Assembly: GCF_026213295.1 (NCBI RefSeq)
Contig: NC_079428.1
Coordinates: 5,450,005-5,514,004 of the forward strand
DNA length: 64,000 nt
From: Gadus chalcogrammus
Lineage: Eukaryota; Chordata; Actinopteri; Gadiformes; Gadidae
Direction: 5' to 3'
The notes beneath the pieces were generated by a model that did no database searches, was not told the DNA's origin, and saw only the letters and a list, made by a program, of their open reading frames with translations. A program made the translations under genes and the position numbers. Position 1 is the first letter of the stretch. Each line of letters starts with the position of its first letter. This document shows positions 26,469 through 57,860 of this stretch, piece after piece.

Positions 26469-26497
26469 TGACGTCACAGAGTTGTGTCGTTTATAAG
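26469..26497 (+). promoter_or_regulatory. CRE plus TATA box of the natriuretic peptide gene
   Basis: A perfect palindromic CRE (TGACGTCA, 26469-26476) lies 13 bp before TTTATAAG (26490-26497). The ATG follows about 200 bp later, with a CAGACAGA repeat in the 5' UTR (26545-26640). This suggests cAMP/CREB control, which is inferred. Confidence 0.65.
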
Positions 26498-26562
26498 GAG
26501 TTTGAGATCCAGATTCACAGATAGACCCGTTCTGATCCTACAGAACAGACAGACTGACAGAG

Positions 26563-26597
<35 letters not shown>

Positions 26598-26699
26598 GAG
26601 ACATACAGACAGACAGACAGAGAGACAGATATACAGAGAGACAGGTTATAGCTGGATTGTTTGTTTGGACATTGTTGGATAACATCCTGTTCTCCTGCA

Positions 26700-27319
26700 A
26701 TGGCACCTTGCTCTACCCTCCTCCTCCTCCTCCTCCTCGTCCTCCTCCTCTCACCATGTACAGCTGCTCGTCCTGCCAGCGACAAGCAGGTCAGATAACT
26801 CTTCATCGTTTCCTCATCATCATCCTCATCATCACCATCACCATCATCATCCTGTCCACCCTACAGAAATAGCAAGGCTTGCAAGGCTTCTGGTTGAACT
26901 GGGTGAGGAATAATAATGTTGTCACATGAGTTATACTTGAACTAAATGTTAGCCTTATCTCTATTGAAAAGGCCCATATCCTTAACTCTCTCTTTTACTC
27001 TCTCTGTCTATGTCTCTTTACCTCCCTCTCTCTCTCTCTCCAGGTTGTGAGGTTATTTGGAAGCCATCTCCTGTCCCTCATCATGGCCCCCCCTCTCTAT
27101 GATGACCTCACAGAGGCCTCGGCACAGAGCCCCGTCTTTTCCTCCTCTTCTACGAGCGGATTGGCCGCCAGACCGCAAGAGGTCCGCCGGTTCTTCCTTG
27201 ACTTACTCAAGAGCAACAGGAAGTTGCGGGGGCGCAGCAGGAAGCGTATGGCGGGCGGTAGAGGCTGTTTTGGAATGAAGATGGATCGTATCGGCTCTAT
27301 CAGCGGGCTGGGCTGCTAG
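26700..27319 (+). CDS. C-type natriuretic peptide precursor
   Basis: Secreted prohormone whose mature peptide activates guanylyl-cyclase natriuretic receptors. Exon 1 (26700-26789) encodes MAPCST, then a run of leucines and valine, then SPCTAARP: a clear signal peptide. Exon 2 (27044-27319, TAG) joins in phase 0, giving 121 aa. The C-terminus carries the 17-residue disulphide ring CFGMKMDRIGSISGLGC and stops at the second Cys, the hallmark of CNP as opposed to ANP or BNP with their tails. A basic site RSRKR five residues before the ring Gly fits processing to a 22-23 residue hormone. The ring has Met-Lys-Met where CNP commonly has Leu-Lys-Leu. Position beside eno3 and camta2 suggests one of the ancient teleost CNP paralogues (CNP-1 type, nppc-like), but the paralogue is not proven. 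The gene is too short and split to be obvious from open frames. Confidence 0.93.
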
Positions 27320-27349
27320 TCACCCTCACTGAGCTACCACCATGATGAC

Positions 27350-27700
27350 ACTTTCCATGACATCCCACGGTGACGTCACACCCGTGATGTCACCTCCATG
27401 ACATCACGTCCACGACGGTACATCCGCGATGTCACGTCCGCAATGTCACATCCATGTTGGATCTTCAACAGTCTCTGAACTGTTAACCTCGACCCCTGGC
27501 CAAACCGCCAGCAGCACTCTGGAAGTCACATCGATGACTTCACACTGGGATGTGACATCACACTGTGATGACACATCCATGACGTCATGTCTGATCTCAC
27601 ACCATGAAGTCAGATCAATGACCAAACGTAACGTCCATGTTGGATCGTTAACAGTCTCTGTTGACTGTAGCCCTTGACCCCTGGCCACTACGCCAGAAGA
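27350..27700. repeat. CRE-like repeat cluster and duplicated block 3' of the CNP gene
   Basis: About 15 variants of TGACGTCAC / TGATGTCAC / TGACATCAC lie within 250 bp, including perfect TGACGTCA at 27371-27378 and 27580-27587. A second unit, CATGTTGGATC...AACAGTCTCTG...TTGACCCCTGGCCA, occurs at about 27450-27505 and 27630-27690. The block would fall in the 3' UTR. Confidence 0.8.
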
Positions 27701-27711
27701 ACTCTATTTCA

Positions 27712-27746
<35 letters not shown>

Positions 27747-27839
27747 AAACATAAAGATACGTAAACGTGACATGCTTGTCAAGCTGTTGAACTTCAGAAA
27801 TAAAAGGATAGGAAGGTGAAGAGTCTTCAATGATTGCAT

Positions 27840-29095
27840 GAGATCTTTCCACTCTAGATATTCTTATTGATTATAGAAACAGTATACAGATAGAGGTAAA
27901 GGTCAAAGAAAAAGATAGATTTGAGATACCAATTTATGGTTTTGGTTAAAGGCCATTGCAAATTAAATTGTAGATTTGTAGAAACAGTGTTCGCTGTCCT
28001 GGCTGGATGACGTTGCCAAGCAAGACATTTTAAATATTTTAGAAAGACAGTCTTATATATCAGGGTTAAATAAAGAGATTGTATGAATAAAATAAATCGG
28101 ATTAATAGTATCATTGAAATTGAATCCGATGAACAAACAGTGACCCTCCATCAGGAGCAGGCCCCAGAGCCTCTCCATGATGTTGTGTTTCCGGCACATG
28201 GAGTCGAAAAATTAATAACCCGACTCGTTTATTCTTTTCACTACAAAATTCAACTAGTATAACAAACGAAGACTCCTGCTCGGAATAACTGAAAACTGAA
28301 TCGACACATCAAGTGAGCCGATCACCGCTTTCCCATCTGTTACGTATTTTAAGAATCTAAGCTACCCACACATAGACCCAATGAAGACCAAACATATTAG
28401 CCGTAAATACCATACATAGCCACAAGGGGAGCCTTACTGAAGGCTGCAATAGATACTTTATCCACAGAGGGCAGCACCACAGACCAAGCGAGGAAAACCG
28501 AGGATTACGTCCCACCGGTTTTCTCCAAGTCTTCCGGTCCTCCGAGTCCATAAGAAAGCCTCCACATCGTGGAGACAGGTAGAACTCTTCAGGCAGCGCT
28601 AGGACATCCGTGGGTTAAAGTCTTAGACCAGCTAGGAGAACACTCTCGCACGTGCTAAGGCACATCTTCAATCTCTCTTAACTTCAGAGCATCAGTTTAC
28701 CATACCGAAAATACTTTATACAAATAAAGTCTCTTTAAAGCTATTCCTTTGGATTCGACCCCTCTTTCCTTGAAGAACATTACACATCCCAAATCCTCCT
28801 AATTATTACCCTTATGTATTACTGCTTATCATATATATTCGATTTGCATGTTTACATAAATAAACAGAATCAACAGAGAGGCCATCAGCTGTATTTCCAC
28901 TCCTCCAGGTTGATTGGTATCGTTTCTGCAAAAGAAAACGTAGGAAAAATAAAGTAGTGGAATTAAACGGGTGGTGTTACTGCACACTTTGCCAGTAGTA
29001 CTGTCATATGGCAAGACTTTTCAAAAGGTCACTGCATAGCCCATATGAGTTGAACGCACCATCAGCCACCGCTAGTCCATAATGCTACCCTCCCG
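27840..29095. other. CNP-SERP intergenic spacer
   Basis: AT-rich. AATAAA occurs near 27798 (CNP 3' end candidate) and 28088. I see no gene. Confidence 0.55.
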
Positions 29096-29109
29096 GCTCC
29101 CAGCTACAC

Positions 29110-29390
29110 CGACGCTACCAGAGTCAACTCGGCTACCGTAGTACCGGAGACCGACCCCACCAGCGGCCACCATAGTCGTGAAGACACTGCCGTTACCAAC
29201 AGCCACTCGGTTACCGGAACGCGGAACACGACCAGCGGCCACCGTAGTTCCGACACGCGGACCATAACAGCCGTCACTCGGCTACCGTAGTACCGGAGAA
29301 CCGACGCTACCACCAGCGGCCACTCTGCTCCCGTAGTACCGGAGACGCAGAACACTACCAGCGGCCACTCGGCTACCCATACAGCGGCGT
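29110..29390 (+). repeat. GC-rich degenerate tandem array upstream of the SERP gene
   Basis: Irregular 25-50 bp units of ACTCGGCTACCGTAGTACCG / ACCAGCGGCCACC type end about 50 bp before the SERP ATG. The array may form part of its promoter or 5' UTR. Confidence 0.8.
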
Positions 29391-29437
29391 GTGTTGATAT
29401 TTGAGGCGGCTCTCGAAGCTCGAGGAGTGGCGGGAAC

Positions 29438-30725
<1,288 letters not shown>

Positions 30726-30734
30726 TGACCTCGA

Positions 30735-30835
30735 CCCAGGGTGCATCTTTCCCTGTGTACCCATGGAGCATCTCTCGCTGGTACCCAGGGTGCATCTCTC
30801 CTCTACCCAGGGTGCATCTCTCCTGGGTACCTGCC
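30735..30835 (+). repeat. ACCCAGGGTGCATCTYTCC triplicate in SERP 3' UTR
   Basis: Three copies of an approximately 18-bp unit separated by 15-45 bp follow the stop codon. Confidence 0.8.
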
Positions 30836-31455
30836 AAGCCACATCCCCTAGTCCTCCCCTAGGACTCAGCAAAGCACAGCAACACAAACCCACTCTACAT
30901 TTGCTTCTCTGTCTTTCTTTATACCTGTCGGCCTCTATACCTGTCTGTCTCTATACCTGTCTGTCTCTATGCTTCTCTGTCTGGCCAGGGGAGAGTTGTA
31001 AAGGGCGGTCAAGTCTGTTGAGTTTATTCTTCATCAAACCAGTTAAATTTGATCCCAACAACTTGTACTAACCAGATAGGACATACCATATGTTATTCTA
31101 AAATCCTATCCCTCCTATTCTCATCTCTATTGCCTCTTCTCTTCCTCCCCCTTGCCTATTCTCCTCTCTTCCCCTCTACCCCCATCCAGACAATTCTGCT
31201 CTCTCTTCCCGGCTCTCTCCCTCACCCCATCCTTTTCTCCTCTCTTCCTCTCGATCTCCCTCCCCCCATGTGAATAAGAAGATGTGTGTATTTAAGCTAT
31301 TCCCCCTAGCCTATGTGAAGAAAGAGGTGTGTATTTAAGCTGTGATCAACATATTTGATACTAGTTGTGTCTGCATTGACATAGAGACAGCGTTCCTGTT
31401 GGTTGACACAGGCAATACAGATGACCTTTACTGGGCACTGCAGGCGTTTTATACA

Positions 31456-31461
31456 AATAAA
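31456..31461 (+). terminator. candidate polyadenylation signal of the SERP gene
   Basis: AATAAA about 730 bp after the stop, implying a long 3' UTR. Confidence 0.45.
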
Positions 31462-31469
31462 CCGATATT

Positions 31470-32235
31470 TTGTCTAAAATACCTTCTCTAATGTGTTGTG
31501 TCTTTTTTCATAGTACTTTAAGTCCTCAAGACACAAGGAATACTGCGTAATTAATGTTCGTGGGCAGTTCCATGTAATGTTTCATGTTTGGGTATCCCTG
31601 CATTGCAGTTCCTGGCTGTGGTCAGCAGGCGGAGGCAGCATGTCGTCCATCCACAGGCCAAATAAGGCTCGAGGATGTCACAGATATTACTTGGTAACAG
31701 TTTCTCAAACGGCTGATTTAAAATACATTCTGGTATAAATGTATTATAACTACATTTCGTAATTTTATGTATGTGTAGTAATGCTTGACCAGTTATAATG
31801 GATAGTTTATTGTATACCTATTAGACGATAGATGGTTTAACTAAAGACTGTTTTAGGTGACTGAAGGTTTACCTGAAGAGATGATTGATGATATAACTGA
31901 ATAGTGATAGATGGTTTAACTGAAGACTTAAATGAGTGATGGTTTACCTGAATTCTTAGATGATTGATGATATAACTGAAGTCTTCTAGATGATAGATGG
32001 TTTAATTGAGGACTTATATGAGTGATGGTTTAACTCAAGACTGTTTAAGATTATTAATGCTTAATTCAAGACTGTTAGATTATTTTAGACTCTGTGTTTG
32101 CTGTTTATTGAAACAACTATCCAGAACACAAAAAGACAACTTACAAAAAATGTTGAAGTTATGTCAGGAATGAAATTATATTAATAAATGGATTCAAAAT
32201 ATAACAAAAATACATCTCAGTACTTTGGAGCCACC
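31470..32235. repeat. AT-rich spacer with ATGGTTTAACTGAAGACT repeats
   Basis: About eight degenerate copies of GATAGATGGTTTAACTGAAG at about 31810-32060. Otherwise I see no feature between the SERP gene and the camta2 promoter. Confidence 0.7.
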
Positions 32236-32241
32236 CCGTGG

Positions 32242-32286
32242 TGACGTCAGAGCAGGAGAAGATGGCGGTGGTGCTGAAGGCGGAAG
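32242..32286 (+). promoter_or_regulatory. camta2 promoter: CRE, YY1-type AAGATGGCGG and first exon with donor
   Basis: TGACGTCA at 32242-32249 is followed by AAGATGGCGG at 32259-32268, a YY1-type element common at vertebrate transcription starts. A donor (GCGGAAG then gtaaac) follows at 32287. Joined to the acceptor at 33051 it makes a short upstream open frame of 15 codons ending before the camta2 ATG at 33093. Exon use is inferred. Confidence 0.55.
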
Positions 32287-32600
32287 GTAAACTAGGCTAA
32301 GCTAACCATGCTAATCATCGCTACTGCGACTCTTATGGGCAATTCAGCGTGCTGTCATCCAAGGTATCCTCAGCATAAGACATAGATGTAACATAAGGAA
32401 CCGGTTGAAGGGAATATAATTAACCCTTTACACTCTCAGGTAACGTTCACTGTTCCGGTGTGAGGCTAACTAGCTAGCCTCATAAAGCTAACTGTCATCA
32501 GATGAGAATAAAGTATCACTTTATTTTATCTGGTATTATCTTATCGGTTCCGAAACATGTCTTATCCTATATGTGTCTTATCGTGGACGTGTTCGCCAGA

Positions 32601-32605
32601 GAACA

Positions 32606-32675
<70 letters not shown>
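32601..32675 (+). repeat. (TG)n microsatellite in camta2 5' intron
   Basis: About 35 TG units, followed by a second short (TG)n at 32692-32710. Confidence 0.95.
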
Positions 32676-32677
<2 letters not shown>

Positions 32678-32728
32678 TACCACACAGACCTGTGTGTGTG
32701 TGTGTGTGTGCTACCACACAGACCTATG

Positions 32729-32813
32729 GTTGCTAAGCAACAAAGAGCTGTCGTTGCCAAACAACACAGAGCTGTGGTTGCTAAGCAGCACAGGGCCGTG
32801 GTTGCCAAGCAAC
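32729..32813 (+). promoter_or_regulatory. four tandem RFX X-box-like palindromes at 24-bp spacing
   Basis: GTTGCTAAGCAAC (32729), GTTGCCAAACAAC (32753), GTTGCTAAGCAGC (32777) and GTTGCCAAGCAAC (32801) are exactly 24 bp apart. Each fits the RFX half-site pair GTTGCY-RGCAAC. The array sits in the camta2 first intron, so it may be an enhancer or merely a chance 24-bp tandem repeat. Confidence 0.7.
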
Positions 32814-33092
32814 CGAGAGATGGTGTGATCCGAAGTTGTTGGTCGTTAGTGGTTTAGTTCAGAGAGATCCAGTCCTTCCATTTGGGTGTCCCCTGCTCTT
32901 CCCTGTTTGCTCTGCCCTGCCCCAATCCTTTAAACAGTGTGAGGCAAGGAGAGGGCGAAATTGAACGTGTACACCATAGTACCCGCGTGAAACCAGCATC
33001 AGGTGCCTGAGGCTCAGGTGTGTGTGTGTGTGTGTTTGTGCATGTCTGTAGCGGAACAAAGCAGGGAGCAGTGATGTTCCCGATCCATCGTC

Positions 33093-53318
<20,226 letters not shown>

Positions 53319-53689
53319 TACCACAATATTAATATTACAAATTTATATTAATTTGTTAAATGACTAATAATAATAATCATAATAATATTACTTATTATAC
53401 TAATAATAATCATAATAATAATAATTGGTATAGTATGACCAATATTATATTATTATTTTTGTTTATTATAATAATGAATACACTATATCTATAGTATATA
53501 CTACAAGAGATATATACTATAGATATCTATGATGTAGATATATATAGATATATAATATATAGAGACTATGTGTGTTGTTTACAGCATGAGTGTGTGTGTG
53601 TGTGTGTGTGTGCGTGCGTGTGTACATGCACGTGTATCCGTGTACATGTGAACATGTGTATATGTTGTGTACATGGTGAAACATCCCTC

Positions 53690-54215
53690 AGCAATGAAAT
53701 TGTCAGGATACAGATTGTTCTTCTGATTGGCAAGCTCATCATTACTTTGTTCTGATTTGCTAGCTGATCATTGCTGTGTTCTGATTCGCTAGCTCATCAT
53801 GACCTTGTTCTGATTGGCTAGCTGATCATTGCTGTGTTCTAATGAACTTGCTCATTACTTTGTTCTGATTGGCTAGTTCATCATTACTGTTTTGCTTATT
53901 GGTTCTAGCTCATCATTACTGTTAGCTGATTGGCTAGCTGATCACTACTGTTCGCTGATTGGCTAGCTCATCATTACTGTTTTGCTGATTGGCTAGCTCA
54001 TCATTACTGTTAGCTGATTGGCTAGCTCATCATTACTGTTAGCTGATTGGCTAGCTGATCACTACTGTTTGCTGATTGGCTAGCTCATCATTACGTTTTT
54101 TTGATTGGCTAGCTCATCAGTACTGCGTTCCTATTTGCTGGATCATAATTACTGTTTATTGATTGGCTAGCTCATCAATACTGTTTTGTGATTGGCCAGC
54201 TTGTCATTAGCTAGC
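53690..54215 (+). repeat. about 25-37 bp array GATTGGCTAGCTCATCATTA 3' of camta2
   Basis: About 17 irregular units. Many contain ATTGGCTAGC, an inverted CCAAT core. Confidence 0.93.
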
Positions 54216-54469
54216 TTGTTTGAGGCCGGACTCTATCAGATGACCAGCCAATGCAACATGCTAGCGGCGCAAGCTAGCTGAAAGAAGACTCTGTTCTCAG
54301 TACGGTTGGAAGGCGAGCATACTGTTGGAATTCTTATAATTAATTTATCAATTCCAACCGACTAACAGTAAGCCTTAAACTAACGGTTTTCACATGACTA
54401 ACAGTTAGGCTACAAACTAACAGGCTTTCTTCAAATCAGCTAACTTGTTCCCTAATTCCATGTTCCCTT

Positions 54470-54720
54470 TAAAGTGAACACTATACAGTACACTATTTAG
54501 GGTATAGGGAGAATACGGACAAGAATTAAACACCGGGAATCCATCGGTGTGACGTCACATAAACAAGCCTGATGACAATGAAAACTGCTATGCATCATGG
54601 GATACAGTGCGAACATATGTGAGAATCAGTTGTATACTTTTTTTGAGGTCCATATTTGGTGTTAAGTAGTGCACTATATAGGAAAACCAGATTTGTACGG
54701 TCCCATTTCAGCCAATACAA
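54470..54720. repeat. dispersed repeat related to 61780-61960
   Basis: Shared phrases GCTATGCATCATGGGATA, GAGAATCAGTTGTATAC (GTGAATCAGTTGTGAAC in the other copy) and a TATAGGAAMCCAGATKTGTAC tail. It includes the TAGTGCACTATATAGG motif frequent in fish repeats. Confidence 0.6.
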
Positions 54721-54772
54721 CACAGAAGATACAAATTGGTTACACATTAAAGGGCCCCTATGGTTAGCCATT

Positions 54773-54958
54773 ACAAGCCGTTTCAAAATCTGCCCCGCCC
54801 TGGGACTTGGTGAACTCACAAGTGGAGACGTCCCTTTAGCTCTATTGTGGGTAGATAAGCCTAATGGTACACTGATCTATCCAGCGTATATCCAGGTGGA
54901 CGCTCCCACTCGTGGTGTCACCAAGTCCCAGGGCAGGGCAGATCTCTAAACGGCTTGT
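54773..54958. mobile_element. 186-bp inverted-repeat MITE
   Basis: The arms are about 60 bp and imperfectly complementary: ACAAGCCGTTTCAAAATCTG and CCCTGGGACTTGGTG at left, CACCAAGTCCCAGGG and CTCTAAACGGCTTGT at right. A related right end occurs at 47421-47474. Confidence 0.75.
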
Positions 54959-55230
54959 GATTGTAAACAACAGCAGACTAGCAGCTCGCTAGAAGACCAG
55001 CAGCCAGCTGTCAGACTAGCGGCTGTCTAGCTGACTATCAGCCGGTGTGTCTGGCTCACCAGAGCTGGGGAGGACTTGGTTCTGGCTGTGAGGAACGCGG
55101 AGAGAAGAGGTGTAAATACTGTAGATAGCTTTAGTCTCCCGTTGGTCCCAGCACTTCTTAAACTTGTTCCTTTTGTTCCACAGAGTGGCTGTTATATTCC
55201 ATATATCCGAATAACATCAGATCAAATGAG

Positions 55231-55231
<1 letters not shown>

Positions 55232-55283
<52 letters not shown>

Positions 55284-55292
55284 TATATATAG
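55232..55292 (+). repeat. (AT)n microsatellite
   Basis: About 28 AT units in the camta2-Eph spacer. Confidence 0.95.
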
Positions 55293-55294
55293 CT

Positions 55295-56815
55295 ACTATT
55301 GTTGGAGTGATGCCTTGCATGCATTTGTATCGTTTTTGCATTTTAAAAACCGTGAAGAGATATGAATCCAGTGTCAACTGAAATTATTAATCTTTTTTTG
55401 CTGTTTGCATTTTGCCGTTTGTGTAGACAGTTACTGTAATTTATTTATGAGGTTGTCACGGCAACCGCTGCATTATAACGAGCCTATCTTTGTAAACAAA
55501 TAAATGTTCTTGAAACATATGATCTGGTCCCATGTCACCAAAGAAACAATCGTACAAAGGTATGAGGGGTGGGTGGGGTCAGGCCAGACATTCTGGTGGA
55601 CTCAAAACGTTACTTTACCAAGTCAGTGTAATCTGAGTGGAAGGGAATTAATGGTACCGTCCAGCAGAGGGCGCCATATCGTATCGTCTATAGACGACAC
55701 ATCCACTGTTCAGCTCGTTGTCATTTTACAGTATGGGTTTATAGTCTACACATCCATTATGTGGTGCTCATGTTCATTATATAGTGTATTGTCTAATCTA
55801 TACACCTATGTTATGTTCATGTTCATTGTATGGCGTATGGTCTAAACATATAAACAATAACTACAGAGAAGGGTCATTAAGGAGCAGGTAGGGGTTAGAC
55901 GGTACAGAGACGGGTCATCAAGGAGCAGGTAAGACAGTACAGAGACCGGTCATTTAGGCGTGGGTAGGAGTGAGACTTTACAGAGACAGTTTATAAAGAC
56001 CAGGTAGGGATTGGAAAGTATAAGTAGAGACAAGTCATTAAAGAGCAGGCGGGGGTGGGGGGGCAGTACAGACGGTGAATACTGCTGCCATACAGGAAAT
56101 GCCTCATGCTAGATTCCTGTGCTGACCCTGATTGTCTGAGGGTCGTCAGCCGGGTGGGGCATGTTTCTAGGGGCAACCAGGAGCATAAAACCAGGCTTTC
56201 ACCTGTCCCTCTCTCTCTAGCTCTCTCTGTCTATCTGTTCTCTCTCACTGTTCCCGTCTTTCCCTCTCTGTTCTCTCTCACTGTCCCCCTCGTTCCCTCT
56301 CTCTTTCTCTCCCCTCTCTCGCTCCTCTCTCTGTCTCCCTCTTTCTCCACTGCCCTCTCTGTCTATATCTGCGCATTTGTAGTTCTACAAATGATTAAAC
56401 ACTGTTTAATAGTTCTACAGATTATGAAAATACAGTATGGTAGTTCTATGGATTATAAAACATAATTGATAAGTTGTATACATTATAAAACACAGTGAAG
56501 TAGTTATTCTGATTATAAAACATATTTTATTAGTCCACATTATGAAATACAGTAAAGTTATACACATAAAATATAATTTATTAGTTATACACATATAACT
56601 ATATATACCTTACTTATAAAACACAGTAAGGTAGTTTGACAGATTATAAAATAATTTATAAGTTACACACATTATGAAGCACAGTATTCTAATTCTTAAG
56701 ATTATGAATCACGACAGGCTATAATTGTTCCACAGATTATAAAACGTGTTATGCATACCAAGCAGGTACAGATGTGTTTCTAATATCCTGTTATAGTTTG
56801 AGATTTCTTTCTGAT
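55295..56815. other. camta2-Eph intergenic spacer
   Basis: Degenerate TACAGAGACRGGTCATTAAGGAGCAGG copies lie at 55860-56050 (quoted unit GGTCATTAAGGAGCAGG), and AT-rich repeats with ACAGATTATAAAACA at 56380-56760. No gene is seen. Confidence 0.55.
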
Positions 56816-57860
56816 ATGATATCTTGGTACCACACACACGCACACGCACACACAGCTTCTGTTTCAGAGTGACAAACAGCAAGGCCAATCAACGGCCTCC
56901 TGCCAGAGGGGCTGGACTGAGAACATCAGGGTTTCGGATGTCCCGTGCCAGCGGTAAAGGATCTCCGCGAGGGAAGTTTCGAGGAGTACTCACGAAACTA
57001 TTTTAGTTTGTTCCGTTACTCCGGTTCTGTTTCTTATGTTTCCGTTACTCCGGTTCTCTTTAGCAAGGGTCCCGGTGCAACTGGACCGTCTCGTGGAGAG
57101 AGACTCGAAGATAGAGAGAAAGAAGTGGAGTAAGTAGCTGAGGAGGGGAGAGGAATGTGGATTGGGTGGGAGAGGTAGTGTGTATTGCAGTTGTGTGTAT
57201 GTGGATGTGTGTGTCTGTGGGGGGGAGGGGGGGGCGAGGTTAGACCCCTCCTCCATCAGTCTCGGGAATCGTCTGTCCGGCGAGAGCGCTCGCTGTCCGG
57301 CTGCAGATCCTACCGCTGACCCGCACCGGACCTCCAGATACAAGTCTACCAGAACCCCATGAACCGATCGAGGAACCGAGCCTGAGACCTAGGGGGGCAC
57401 GTTGAGGAAAGGGTCCGGTCCGGAAGTCCCATAGGATCACGGCCACTATTCAACATCTGTTTTTTTTTAAGGATCGGTGGTTTTTAAAACGTCCACCGAC
57501 AACCCGAGACTGGATTTCTATTGTCGTTCTACTGGATTTCTGTTGTGGTCCTACTGAAGTTCTATTCAAGATCCACTGGGAGTTCTACTGGAGTTCTGCT
57601 GGAGTTAATAGTGTCGATCTTCTGGAGTATGGTTAAAAGTTATGCTGGAGTCCTATTGTAGTTCGGTCGTCGTTCTATTCGAGTTCTGCTGAAGTTACAC
57701 TGGCGTTCCAACCGGGTTGAATTGATTCGATTTGGAAACGCATTCGACCGTAGTGTTGTTGTTGGATACTGTAGCAGATAGTATCGGGTCGCTCGGCGCC
57801 TGCTGGGTGCTGGTGGGCTCTGATGAGGTCCGTGGGGCGGACGGAGCGTGAGGCCAGCTG

